DNA of 64,000 nucleotides. Source: Pseudomonadota bacterium. GTDB lineage: Bacteria > Pseudomonadota > Gammaproteobacteria > Steroidobacterales > Steroidobacteraceae. The stretch is taken from NCBI GenBank assembly GCA_016705325.1, contig JADIYJ010000027.1:186001-250000 (forward strand), given 5' to 3'. This document shows positions 43,778 through 52,540 of this stretch, one piece after another; the first letter of the stretch is position 1, and the number at the start of each line of letters is the position of its first letter. The notes beneath the pieces were generated by a model. The model saw only the letters and a program-made list of their open reading frames with translations. It had not been told where the DNA came from and searched no databases. A program made the translations under genes and the position numbers.

Positions 43778-45464
43778 CCCGCAACTGTCCCAGGACATGG
43801 GTCCCGTGGACGCGCCGCTGATCCACGAGACCATCGGTGCGCTGTTCGACCGCATGGCCCGCATCCACGCCGGGCGCGAGGCACTCGTCGTCTGCCACCA
43901 GGGCATCCGCTGGACTTACGGCGAACTTGCGGAACGCGTCGAGGCGCTGACGACGGGGCTGCTCTCACTCGGCCTCGAGGGAGGCGACCGGGTCGGCATC
44001 TGGGCCCCGAACTGTGCGGAGTGGCTGCTGACGCAGCTTGCCACCGCTCGGGCCGGGCTCGTCCTGGTCAACATCAATCCCGCCTACCGCAGCTTCGAAC
44101 TCGAGTACGCACTCAACAAGGTGGGATGCCGGGCCCTGGTCCTGGCGCCGTCACTAAAGAGCAGCGATTACCTGCAGACTGTGAACGAACTCGCCCCCGA
44201 GCTTTGCTCGAGCACGCCGGGTGACTTGCACGCGTCCGCGCTGCCCGAGCTGCGCGCAGTGATCCGCTTAGGGAGTGAACGCACACGCGGCATGCTCAAC
44301 TTCGCTGATGTCTGCGCGGCAGGCACGCCGGCCGACCGGCAACGGCTTGATGCGATTGCCGCCTCGCTCGATGCCGGCGACGCGATCAACATTCAGTTCA
44401 CGTCCGGCACGACGGGCACGCCGAAGGGCGCCACGCTCACGCACCGCAACATCCTCAACAATGGCTTCTTCGTCGGTCAGACGATCCGCTTGACCGAGCG
44501 CGACCGCGTTTGCATCCCCGTGCCGCTGTACCACTGCTTCGGGATGGTGCTGGGCAACCTCGCCTGCATCACCCACGGCGCAACGATGGTGTATCCGGCC
44601 GAAGTGTTCGACCCGTTGCCGACGCTGCAGACGGTGGAACTGGAACGTTGCACTGCACTCTACGGTGTGCCGACCATGTTCATTGCCGCGCTCGATCATC
44701 CACAGTTCGGCAGCTTCGACCTCTCGAGCCTGCGTACCGGAATCATGGCCGGCGCGCCCTGCCCGGTCGAGGTCATGAATCGAGTGGCGAAGGACATGCA
44801 CATGAGCGAGGTCACGATCGCTTACGGCATGACCGAAACCTCGCCGGTCTCCACGCAAACCGCAGTGGACGATCCGCTCGAGATACGAGTGTCGACGGTT
44901 GGCCGCGTGCACCCGCACGTGGAGATCAGGATCGTTGATCCGGCGCGAAGGCTGGTTGCGCGGGGTGAGCCGGGGGAGTTCTGCACCAGGGGCTATTCCG
45001 TGATGCGTGGCTACTGGAACGACGAAGCCCGCACCGGCGAGGCCGTCGATGCCGAAGGCTGGATGCACACCGGCGACCTCGCGACCATGGACCCGCAGGG
45101 CTACGTGAACATCGTGGGGCGGATAAAGGACATGGTCATACGCGGCGGCGAGAATGTTTACCCACGGGAGGTCGAGGAGTTCCTGTACCGGCACCCCAAA
45201 ATCCAGGATGTGCAGGTCATCGGCGTGCCGGAACCGAAATACGGCGAGGAGCTGTGCGCCTGGATCAGGCTGCGCCCGGACACGCAGGCGACCGAGGAGG
45301 AGATCCGCGAGTTCTGCCGCGGCCGCATCGCGCACTACAAGATTCCGCGGTACGTGCGCTTCGTCGACGCGTTCCCGATGACTGTCACCGGCAAGATTCA
45401 GAAATTTGTGATGCGCAGGCAGATGATCGAGGAACTCGGATTGCAGGAGAGCCGCTCGGCATGA
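43767..45464 (+). CDS. AMP-forming acyl-CoA synthetase
   Basis: A 565-residue adenylate-forming enzyme: P-loop FTSGTTGTPKGATLTHRN, YGMTETSP, GDLATMDPQGYV, GRIKDMVIRGGENVYP and the catalytic Lys in VTGKIQKF. Closest in style to medium-chain or aryl acyl-CoA ligases of the FadD/AtoS kind, converting an acid, ATP and CoA to acyl-CoA. The GTG at 43767 overlaps the amidohydrolase stop; an ATG at 43797 is possible. In this operon it would activate the acid released by the amidohydrolase; that is inference. Confidence 0.9.
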   Translation: METSPQLSQDMGPVDAPLIHETIGALFDRMARIHAGREALVVCHQGIRWTYGELAERVEALTTGLLSLGLEGGDRVGIWAPNCAEWLLTQLATARAGLVLVNINPAYRSFELEYALNKVGCRALVLAPSLKSSDYLQTVNELAPELCSSTPGDLHASALPELRAVIRLGSERTRGMLNFADVCAAGTPADRQRLDAIAASLDAGDAINIQFTSGTTGTPKGATLTHRNILNNGFFVGQTIRLTERDRVCIPVPLYHCFGMVLGNLACITHGATMVYPAEVFDPLPTLQTVELERCTALYGVPTMFIAALDHPQFGSFDLSSLRTGIMAGAPCPVEVMNRVAKDMHMSEVTIAYGMTETSPVSTQTAVDDPLEIRVSTVGRVHPHVEIRIVDPARRLVARGEPGEFCTRGYSVMRGYWNDEARTGEAVDAEGWMHTGDLATMDPQGYVNIVGRIKDMVIRGGENVYPREVEEFLYRHPKIQDVQVIGVPEPKYGEELCAWIRLRPDTQATEEEIREFCRGRIAHYKIPRYVRFVDAFPMTVTGKIQKFVMRRQMIEELGLQESRSA

Positions 45465-45515
45465 AGGACGAGACCACTGCATGACGATCGGCTGCACAAT
45501 TTCGGCAAGGGGCTG

Positions 45516-45565
45516 GGAGGTCCGACAGGACACCTCCGACTGACCTCTATCCCCTTCCCCTCACT
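45516..45565. repeat. hairpin plus C-rich tail repeat, copy B
   Basis: GGAGGT (45516-45521) pairs with ACCTCC (45532-45537), followed by GACTGACC and a tail of CTATCCCCTTCCCC. It lies between the convergent ligase and tag genes, overlapping the tag stop. Shares ACCTCCGACT and the C-rich tail with copies A and C. Confidence 0.65.
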
Positions 45566-46290
45566 TCCGCGTGCCTGAAACACGTCACCACGTGATCGTT
45601 GACCATGCCGGTCGCCTGCATGTGCGCGTACATGATCGTGGAGCCAACGAACTTGAAGCCACGCCGCTGCAGGTCCTTGCTGAACGCATCCGACTCCAGC
45701 GAAGTCGCCGGCACCTGTGACATCTCGCGCCAGCGATTCACGATCGGCTGGCCGCCGACGAACTGCCAGCTGTAGGCCGCGAAGCTGCCGCACTCTTCCT
45801 GCACTTCGAGAAAGCAGCGCGCGTTGGTGATCGCGGCCGCAATCTTGAGCCGGTTGCGCACGATGCCCGGGAACTGCAGCAGCTTCTCGACCTTGCGCGC
45901 GTCGAACTTCGCGACTTTCACCGGATCAAAATCCGCAAACGATTCGCGGTAACCCTCGCGCTTGCGCAGGATCGTCGACCAGCTGAGACCGGCCTGCGCG
46001 CCCTCGAGGATCACGAACTCGAACAGCCGCCGATCGTCGTGGACGGGAACCCCCCACTCCTGGTCGTGATAGGCGATGTACTCTGCGCTCATGCCGGCAT
46101 ACGACCAGCCGCAGCGGGGCCGTGCATCCGGGGCAAAGGACGCGGGTAGAACGGCAGCCACCCCGGGCTTCCTGAGCCTGGAAACGGACTTCCGGGCCTT
46201 TGGAACGGGCGTCCGGGCAGCCTTGGCGGCGGAAGATTTTGGACGGCCAGGGGTTGCCGGCCGCCGGGTCGAACGGGCTTTCGTGCTCAT
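45547..46290 (-). CDS. tag: DNA-3-methyladenine glycosylase I
   Basis: A 247-residue base-excision repair enzyme of the Tag family: CGWSYAGMSAEYIAYHDQEWG (split here as CGW and YHDQEWGVP), AGLSWSTILRKREGYRESF, and the zinc ligands of MVNDHVVTCFRH. It removes 3-methyladenine from DNA. The first about 57 residues are a Lys/Arg/Ala/Pro-rich extension absent from the Escherichia coli protein and probably disordered. It is divergent from hemB (102 bp between starts) and convergent with the ligase. Confidence 0.93.
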   Translation of the reverse strand: MSTKARSTRRPATPGRPKSSAAKAARTPVPKARKSVSRLRKPGVAAVLPASFAPDARPRCGWSYAGMSAEYIAYHDQEWGVPVHDDRRLFEFVILEGAQAGLSWSTILRKREGYRESFADFDPVKVAKFDARKVEKLLQFPGIVRNRLKIAAAITNARCFLEVQEECGSFAAYSWQFVGGQPIVNRWREMSQVPATSLESDAFSKDLQRRGFKFVGSTIMYAHMQATGMVNDHVVTCFRHAEVRGRG

Positions 46291-46391
46291 GCGCGGATTC
46301 TGCCTCCGCCGCTGCGGCTATTGCGTCCTTTTCGCGGCCGGCCCCGCTCGGGTATAAAGTCCGGATTCCCACCGAATCAGCGCCCGCCTCC

Positions 46392-47408
46392 ATGACCCAC
46401 CCCGACTCCCCTGGCCAGTTCCCGCGTGTCCGCATGCGCCGCATGCGCCGCGACGCCTTTTCGCGCCGCATGATGCGCGAGACGGTGCTGACGGCGGACG
46501 ATCTCATCTACCCGATGTTCGTCATGGAAGGCACGAAGCAGCGCGTGGCGATCCCGTCGATGCCGGGCATCGAGCGCGTGTCGGTGGATGAACTGGTCCG
46601 CGAAGCCGAAGCCGTCGCGCGCCTCGGCATCCCGGCACTCGCCCTCTTCCCGGTCACGCCGCCCGAGGTCAAGAGCCTCGATGGCCGTGAAGCCTGGAAT
46701 CCGGACGGCCTGGCACAACGTGCCGTGCGGGCGATCAAGCAAGCCGTACCGGAACTTGGCGTGGTAACCGACGTCGCGCTCGATCCCTTCACCACCCACG
46801 GCCAGGACGGCATCATCGACGCGGCCGGCTACGTCATGAACGACGTAACGGTTGCCGCGCTGGTGCGGCAGGGCCTGTCGCATGCGGAAGCAGGTGCAGA
46901 TGTGGTAGCTCCCTCCGACATGATGGACGGGCGCATCGGCGCACTGCGCGACGCGCTCGAATCCGCAGGCCACATCCACACGCGCATCCTCGCCTACTCC
47001 GCCAAGTACGCATCGAGCTACTACGGCCCGTTCCGCGATGCCGTGGGTTCGGCCGGCAACCTCGGCAAGGGCAACAAGTACAATTATCAGATGGATCCGT
47101 GCAATTCGGACGAAGCGCTGCGCGAAGTCGAACTCGACCTCGCCGAAGGCGCGGACATGGTGATGGTAAAGCCCGGCATGCCGTACCTGGACATCGTGCG
47201 GCGCGTAAAGGATCGCTTCGGCGCGCCGACGTTCGTGTACCAGGTCAGCGGCGAGTATGCGATGCACATGGCGGCGGCACAGAACGGCTGGCTCGACCAG
47301 CGCGCGGTCGCGCTGGAATCACTCAGCAGCATCAAGCGCGCGGGAGCCGACGGCATCCTGACGTACTTCGCCAAACGCGCAGCCGAATGGCTGAAGGACG
47401 GACACTAG
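46392..47408 (+). CDS. hemB: delta-aminolevulinic acid dehydratase (porphobilinogen synthase)
   Basis: A 338-residue enzyme joining two ALA to porphobilinogen. Schiff-base Lys residues lie in YSAKYASSYYGPF and MVKPGMPYLD. The metal loop is DVALDPFTTHGQDG, without the Cys triad of zinc enzymes, so this is the Mg2+-type known from Pseudomonas. The start MTHPDSPGQFPRVRMRRMR at 46392 carries the Arg-rich N-terminal arm used in octamer assembly. Together with hemF it places haem synthesis genes in this window. Confidence 0.97.
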   Translation: MTHPDSPGQFPRVRMRRMRRDAFSRRMMRETVLTADDLIYPMFVMEGTKQRVAIPSMPGIERVSVDELVREAEAVARLGIPALALFPVTPPEVKSLDGREAWNPDGLAQRAVRAIKQAVPELGVVTDVALDPFTTHGQDGIIDAAGYVMNDVTVAALVRQGLSHAEAGADVVAPSDMMDGRIGALRDALESAGHIHTRILAYSAKYASSYYGPFRDAVGSAGNLGKGNKYNYQMDPCNSDEALREVELDLAEGADMVMVKPGMPYLDIVRRVKDRFGAPTFVYQVSGEYAMHMAAAQNGWLDQRAVALESLSSIKRAGADGILTYFAKRAAEWLKDGH

Positions 47409-47422
47409 CTGCCGGCGGTCCG

Positions 47423-47460
47423 GTCGGACACCAAGTCGCCACTGCACCTCCGACTAAACC
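47423..47460. repeat. hairpin plus C-rich tail repeat, copy C
   Basis: GTCGGA (47423-47428) pairs with TCCGAC (47449-47454) around a 20-nt loop; the core ACCTCCGACTAAACCC follows and runs directly into the CCTTCCTCC microsatellite. It lies 15 bp after the hemB stop. Confidence 0.65.
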
Positions 47461-47545
47461 CTTCCCCCCTTCCTCCCTTCCTCCCTCCTCCCTTCCTCCC
47501 TTCCTCCCTTCCTCCCTTCCACCCTTCCTCCCTTCCTGTTTCCCC
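47459..47545 (+). repeat. 8-bp TTCCTCCC microsatellite directly before aroE
   Basis: About nine copies of TTCCTCCC with a few one-base variants end at the aroE ATG. The region is almost purely pyrimidine, so aroE has no purine-rich Shine-Dalgarno. The 8-bp unit would change spacing, not frame, if copy number varied. Confidence 0.9.
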
Positions 47546-47546
47546 T

Positions 47547-48404
47547 ATGCCCGACTCCTACGCCCTCTTCGGCTACCCGGTCTACCACAGCTGGTCGCCG
47601 TTCATCCATGGCCTGTTCGCACGCCAGACGGGGCAGGACATGGTGTACCGCTTGCACGAAGCCCCGCCGGATCAATTCCGTCACGACCTGCTCGAGTTCT
47701 TTTTCGAGCAGGGCGGGAGTGGCGCGAACATCACGCTGCCGCACAAGCGCGCGGCCGCGGACCTGGTCAACGAGCTCACGCCGCGGGCCCAGCGCGCGGA
47801 TGCGGTCAATACCGTCCTGCGTCGCGACGGCGAGTTGATCGGCGACAACACCGACGGTGTCGGCCTGGTCGCCGATCTCACGCAGAACCTGCGGCTGCGG
47901 CTCACGTCGCCACGCATACTGATGCTCGGCGCCGGCGGTGCGGCGCGCGGCGCCATCGGACCATTGCTGGAGCTGAGGCCGTCGACCCTCGTGATCGCCA
48001 ACCGCACGGCCAGACGCGCCATCGAACTGGCCGAGGAGTTTTCCAGCCTCGGTGAGGTGAGCGGCGCTGCCTTCGACGGCGTCGAGCCGCTCGAACCGTT
48101 CGACCTGATCATCAATGCCACCTCGGCCAGCCTGAAAGGTGAGGTGCCGCCGATTCATTCCCGCGCGGTGGACAGGGCCACCACCTGTTACGACATGGCG
48201 TACGGGATCGGCGAAACTCCGTTCACGCAATGGGCCCGTGATCGCGGCGTGACCAGGGTGGCACAGGGTTGGGGCATGCTCGTCGAACAGGCGGCCGAAG
48301 CGTTCTTCGTCTGGCGCGGCGTGCGCCCGCAGACGCGGCCCGTGCTGGAAGCGTTACATGCCCGCGCTATGTACCTGGCGACAACTGCGAATACTCGTTC
48401 TTGA
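47547..48404 (+). CDS. aroE: shikimate dehydrogenase
   Basis: A 285-residue NADP enzyme of the shikimate pathway. Substrate residues are in GYPVYHSWSPFIH and NITLPHKRAAADL (catalytic Lys), and NTDGVGLVADL. The nucleotide site is MLGAGGAARGAI followed by ANRTARRA, and the C-terminal GWGMLVEQAAEAF is conserved. It reduces 3-dehydroshikimate. The ATG at 47547 lacks a Shine-Dalgarno because the upstream DNA is a pyrimidine microsatellite. Its last 38 bp overlap the convergent carbonic anhydrase gene. Confidence 0.96.
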   Translation: MPDSYALFGYPVYHSWSPFIHGLFARQTGQDMVYRLHEAPPDQFRHDLLEFFFEQGGSGANITLPHKRAAADLVNELTPRAQRADAVNTVLRRDGELIGDNTDGVGLVADLTQNLRLRLTSPRILMLGAGGAARGAIGPLLELRPSTLVIANRTARRAIELAEEFSSLGEVSGAAFDGVEPLEPFDLIINATSASLKGEVPPIHSRAVDRATTCYDMAYGIGETPFTQWARDRGVTRVAQGWGMLVEQAAEAFFVWRGVRPQTRPVLEALHARAMYLATTANTRS

Positions 48405-48909
48405 GCAGCACGTAATCGCGCGCCATCTTCGGAATGCGCGCAATCTCGTCGGGCCGCAACTCGCGCGCTCGCCGTGCGGGATGGCCGACGTACAGGTAGC
48501 CGGACTGCAGTTGCTTCCCCGGCGTGACGACGCTGCCGGCGCCGATGATCACGTCGCTGGCGACTGCGACGCCGTCCAGCACGATGGCGCCGATCCCAAC
48601 CAGCACGCGGTCGGCGACCGTGCAGCCGTGCAGCGCAACCTTGTGCCCGACCACGACGTCCTCGCCGAGGATCGTCGCCCAGCCAGCGTCGTTGCCCGGG
48701 TAGGGGCGCGAGACGTGGATGATGCTGCCGTCCTGGACGTTGCTGCGGTCGCCGATGCGGATGCGATTGACGTCGCCGCGGACCAGCACCAGCGGCCAGA
48801 TCGAAACGTCGGCACCGAGCACGACGTCGCCGATGACCAGCGCCGTGGGATCGACCCAGGCGCCCTGCCCGAGGGTGGGGGACACACCGCGATAGGGTCG
48901 AATCGCCAT
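48367..48909 (-). CDS. gamma-carbonic anhydrase family protein (YrdA-like)
   Basis: A 180-residue left-handed beta-helix protein with hexapeptide repeats (VIGDVVLGADVSIWP, RIGDRSNVQDGSIIHV, VVVGHKVALHGCTV, VLVGIGAIVLDGV). Metal-ligand His residues are in IIHVS, VVGHKV and ALHGC. Members bind zinc; several lack CO2-hydration activity, so the reaction is not certain. The ATG at 48909 gives the usual start MAIRPYRGVSPTLG. It is convergent with aroE. Confidence 0.9.
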   Translation of the reverse strand: MAIRPYRGVSPTLGQGAWVDPTALVIGDVVLGADVSIWPLVLVRGDVNRIRIGDRSNVQDGSIIHVSRPYPGNDAGWATILGEDVVVGHKVALHGCTVADRVLVGIGAIVLDGVAVASDVIIGAGSVVTPGKQLQSGYLYVGHPARRARELRPDEIARIPKMARDYVLLKNEYSQLSPGT

Positions 48910-49028
48910 GCTGGACCGCTCATATTTTCCGGATCTGGGACGCACAGTCTAGACGCTGCCACCGGGCAACCGGCAATCTTGCCGCTCGCGGGGTGATTCC
49001 CGCCCCGGAAATTGACAGGGAGCCGCCG

Positions 49029-49601
49029 ATGCTGGTCATGCTGTTGCTGTTTGCCGCGCTGCTGTTCGTGGCGGCTGTCTATCTCGTTCGCATCTACAAC
49101 GGGCTCGTCGCGCTGCGCGAGAACGTGCGCAAGGCCTGGGCCAACATCGACGTGCTGCTCACGCAGCGCCACGACGAGCTGCCGAAGCTGGTCGAGACCT
49201 GCAAGCGCTACATGCAGTACGAGCAGGAAACGCTGGAGCGCGTGATGCAGGCGCGCTCCGCGGTGTTCAAGGCGCAGAGTCGCGGGGACGTTGCCGCGGT
49301 CGGCGCGGCCGAAGACCAGCTGCGCCAGGGCCTGGGCCGCCTGTTCGCGCTGGCGGAGAATTACCCGGACCTCAAGGCCGACAACAGCTTCCGCCACCTG
49401 CAGACGCGCATCTCCGAACTGGAAGAAGCGATCGCGGACCGCCGCGAGCTCTACAACGAGTCGGTGAACCTGAACAACATCCGCATCCAGACTTTCCCCG
49501 ACCTGCTGGTCGCACGGATGTTCGAGTTCAAGCCGGCGCAGCTGCTCGAATTCACCGACGAACAGAAGCGCGACGTGGACCTGGGCAAGCTCTTTGGCTG
49601 A
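49029..49601 (+). CDS. lemA: LemA family protein
   Basis: A 190-residue protein: one N-terminal transmembrane helix, then the coiled-coil LemA domain with YNGLVALRENVRKAWANIDV, LLTQRHDELPKLVETCKRYM and YNESVNLNNIRIQTFPDLLV. It has an N-out helical-bundle fold of unknown role, often linked to envelope stress. The ATG at 49029 follows GGGAG. Its stop overlaps the GIDE gene start (TTG at 49594), so the two proteins probably work together; LemA-GIDE pairs recur in proteobacteria. Confidence 0.93.
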   Translation: MLVMLLLFAALLFVAAVYLVRIYNGLVALRENVRKAWANIDVLLTQRHDELPKLVETCKRYMQYEQETLERVMQARSAVFKAQSRGDVAAVGAAEDQLRQGLGRLFALAENYPDLKADNSFRHLQTRISELEEAIADRRELYNESVNLNNIRIQTFPDLLVARMFEFKPAQLLEFTDEQKRDVDLGKLFG

Positions 49602-50493
49602 GAGCGACTTCTGGTTCTGGCTGCTGACGCTCGGCGTCGCTGTCGTGGCCGGCGGGGCGGCGGCGCTGCGCTGGCTCAAGATCGCGCGGCTCATCGAGGA
49701 CACGCCGACGTCGCGCATTCGATCGGCGGCACAGGGCTACGTCGAACTCGCGGGCAACGGCCTGCCCCTGCCGGCCACGAAGAATCCGGCGCCACTCACG
49801 CAGCGGCCCTGCATCTGGTGGCGCTACAGGATCTCGAAGCGAACTGAACGCGGCGCAGGCAAGGGCCAGCGCAAGAGCTGGCAGACCATTGCCTCAGGCA
49901 CCTCGTCGGTCGCTTTCCTGCTCGACGACGGGACCGGCCAGTGCATCGTGCAGCCCGATGGCGCCGAAGTCGTGCCGACCGAGTCGACCACCTGGTACGG
50001 CGACACGCCATGGCCTGCGTCGGGTCCGGGCAAGGGGCTGTCGCTGACCGGGGGCCGCGGCTTCCGCTACGTCGAGGAACGCATCTACGAGCACGAGCGC
50101 CTGTATGCCCTGGGCGATTTTCGCTCGACGGCATCGTCCGGCGAACGGGACCCGCAAGCCGAACTGGCCCAGCTGCTGGCGGAATGGAAGCAGGACCAGC
50201 CTGCCCTGATACAGCGCTTCGACCAGGATGGTGATGGCCGGATCGACCTGGTCGAGTGGGAAGCCGCAAGGCAGGAGGCCCGGCGCACGGTCACTCAGCG
50301 CAGCGCAGAGCGCCCGGCCCGGCAGAATTTCCACGTCCTGTGCCGCCCGGATGGCGACCGGCTGTTCCTGCTCGCCGCGCTGCCACCGGGCGACCTGACC
50401 CGCCGCTACCGCAGGCGCGCGGCTTTCGCCTTCTGCGGCTTCGTCGCCGCCGTGTACGCGCTCGGCTGGCTGCTGCAGGGTGGGTTCGGCTGA
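49594..50493 (+). CDS. GIDE-domain membrane protein with an EF-hand
   Basis: A 299-residue protein with one transmembrane helix at each end (about 7-26 and 276-297). The middle (about 45-185) is the GIDE domain named after eukaryotic mitochondrial E3 ligases (APLTQRPCIWWRYRISKR, GTSSVAFLLDDGTG). No RING domain is present. Between GIDE and the second helix is a single canonical Ca2+-binding EF-hand loop, DQDGDGRIDLVE, at about residues 210-221. The TTG at 49594 overlaps the lemA stop. The Ca2+ site suggests signal-dependent behaviour, not demonstrated. Confidence 0.82.
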   Translation: MAESDFWFWLLTLGVAVVAGGAAALRWLKIARLIEDTPTSRIRSAAQGYVELAGNGLPLPATKNPAPLTQRPCIWWRYRISKRTERGAGKGQRKSWQTIASGTSSVAFLLDDGTGQCIVQPDGAEVVPTESTTWYGDTPWPASGPGKGLSLTGGRGFRYVEERIYEHERLYALGDFRSTASSGERDPQAELAQLLAEWKQDQPALIQRFDQDGDGRIDLVEWEAARQEARRTVTQRSAERPARQNFHVLCRPDGDRLFLLAALPPGDLTRRYRRRAAFAFCGFVAAVYALGWLLQGGFG

Positions 50494-50526
50494 ATCCGGG
50501 GTCGCTGCGCCGTTAGAATGACGGGC

Positions 50527-52540
50527 ATGGACAACCCCCTCCTGCACGATGCAACCCTCCCCGCCTTCCAGGCCATCCGCCCGGAGCACATCGAACCCGC
50601 CATCCGCCAGGTGCTCCAAGACAATCGACGCGGCCTGCAGGAATTGCTCGCAGCCGGCGCCGAAGGCTGGGACGGCATCGTCGTTCCCATGGAACGGATG
50701 CAGCATCGGCTCGCGCGCACCTGGTCTCCCGTGGGCCACCTCAACGGCGTCGCGAACGGCGACGAGCTGCGAGCGGCCTACAACACGTGCCTACCGCTGC
50801 TCACTGCGTATCACACCGAGATCGCGCAGAACGCCGCCCTGTGCGCCGGCATACCAGCGCATCAAGGACACGCAGTACCCCGGCCTGAGGCCCGAGCAGC
50901 GCAAGCTCGTCGACAACGCGCTGCGTGACTTCCGACTCGCGGGGGTCGCGCTCGCACCCGACCGCAAGAGTCGCTTTCGCGAACTGATGGAGCGCCTGTC
51001 GACGGCGCAGGCGAAGTTCGATGAGAACGTGCTCGACGCCACCAATGCCTGGACGCGCGAAGTCGAGGACGCGACCGAACTCGCCGGCCTGCCTGTCGCC
51101 GTCATCGCCCGTGCGCGTGCCGCGGCCGAAAAGAACGGCCACAGCGGCTGGCTGTTCACGCTCGACGCGCCGAACTACCAGGCCGTGCTGACGCATGCCG
51201 AGAACCGGCAGTTGCGCCGGGACTTCTACACGGCCTGGCTCACGCGCGCCTCCGAGCAGGGTCCGGCGCAGTGGGACAACACGGCGCTGATCGAGGACAT
51301 CCTTGCGCTGCGGCACGAGGCCGCGCAGCTCGCCGGTTTCGCCAGCTTCGCGGAATACTCGCTGGCCACCAAGATGGCGCGCGATCCCGCCGAGGTGCTG
51401 GAGTTCCTGCGCCGGCTCGCGCGCCTGTGCCGGCCGGCCGCGCAGCGTGAGTTCGCCGAACTTGAAGCGTTCGCAGGCACCAGGCTCGAGGCCTGGGACG
51501 TGGCATTCCACTCGGAGCGCCTCAAGCTCGAGCGCCTGGCCGTCTCGGAAGAGGAACTGCGGCCGTACTTCCCCTTGCCCCGCGTGCTGCAGGGCCTGTT
51601 CGCCGTGGCGCAGCGTCTCTACGGGGTGCGCATCGAGGAACGCAAGGACGTCGAGGTGTACCACCCCGACGTCCACTTCTACGACATCGTCGGCGGCGAC
51701 GGCAAGCCTCGCGGTGGATTCTTCCTCGACCTGTACGCGCGACCCAAGAAGCGCGGCGGCGCCTGGATGGACGAATGCCTGGGTCGGATCGAGCTGGCCG
51801 GTGCGCAGGCGCTGCCGATCGCTTACCTCGTCTGCAACTTCACCCCGCCAGGTGCAGACCGGCCCTCGCTGCTGACGCACTACGAAGTGCTGACGATGTT
51901 TCACGAGTTCGGCCATGGCCTGCACCACATGCTGACGCGCGTGAATTTCCCGAGCGTGGCCGGCATCAACGGCGTGCCGTGGGACGCGGTCGAGCTGCCG
52001 AGCCAGTTCATGGAGAACTTCGCCTGGCGCGAGGAGGTGCTGCCGCTGATCTCGGGCCACGTCGAGACCGGCGCGTCGCTGCCGCTCGAGGCGCTGCGCA
52101 AGCTGCAGGCAACGCGCTCGTTCCAGGCCGGCATGCAGTCGGTCAGGCAGCTCGAGTTCGCGCTGTTCGATTTCCGGTTGCACGCCGAGTTCTCCCCCGC
52201 ACACGGCTCACGGCTGATGCAGACGCTGGCGCAAGTGCGTGACGAGGTGGCCGTGGTGCGTCCGCCGGCATTCAACCGCTTCCCGCACAGCTTCCAGCAC
52301 ATCTTCTCGGGCGGGTACGCCGCCGGCTACTACAGCTACAAGTGGGCCGAGGTGCTGTCGGCAGACGCTTTCGGCGCGTTCGAGGAATCGGGCATCTTCG
52401 ATGCGGCGACTGCCCGCCGCTTCCTCGGCTCGATCCTCGAGCGTGGCGGCAGCCGCGACGCGATGGAAGCGTTCGTCGAGTTCAGGGGCCGCCGGCCCGA
52501 GCTCGAGCCGCTGTTGCGGCAACTGGGTCTCGCGGCATGA
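50527..52540 (+). pseudogene. prlC: oligopeptidase A (M3 family) interrupted by a one-base frameshift
   Basis: Two reading frames together make a complete M3 metallopeptidase of about 670 residues. The first (from ATG 50527) carries MDNPLLHDATLPAFQAIRPE and runs to TEIAQNAALCA. The second resumes at AYQRIKDTQYPGLRPEQRKL and continues through the zinc site FHEFGHGLHHML to LLRQLGLAA. One extra base near 50845-50851 (GCGCCGGCATACC) breaks the frame. Everything else is intact, so it is either a very recent mutation or an assembly error. Oligopeptidase A degrades signal peptides and peptides in the cytoplasm. xth overlaps the stop by 4 bp. Confidence 0.85.
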
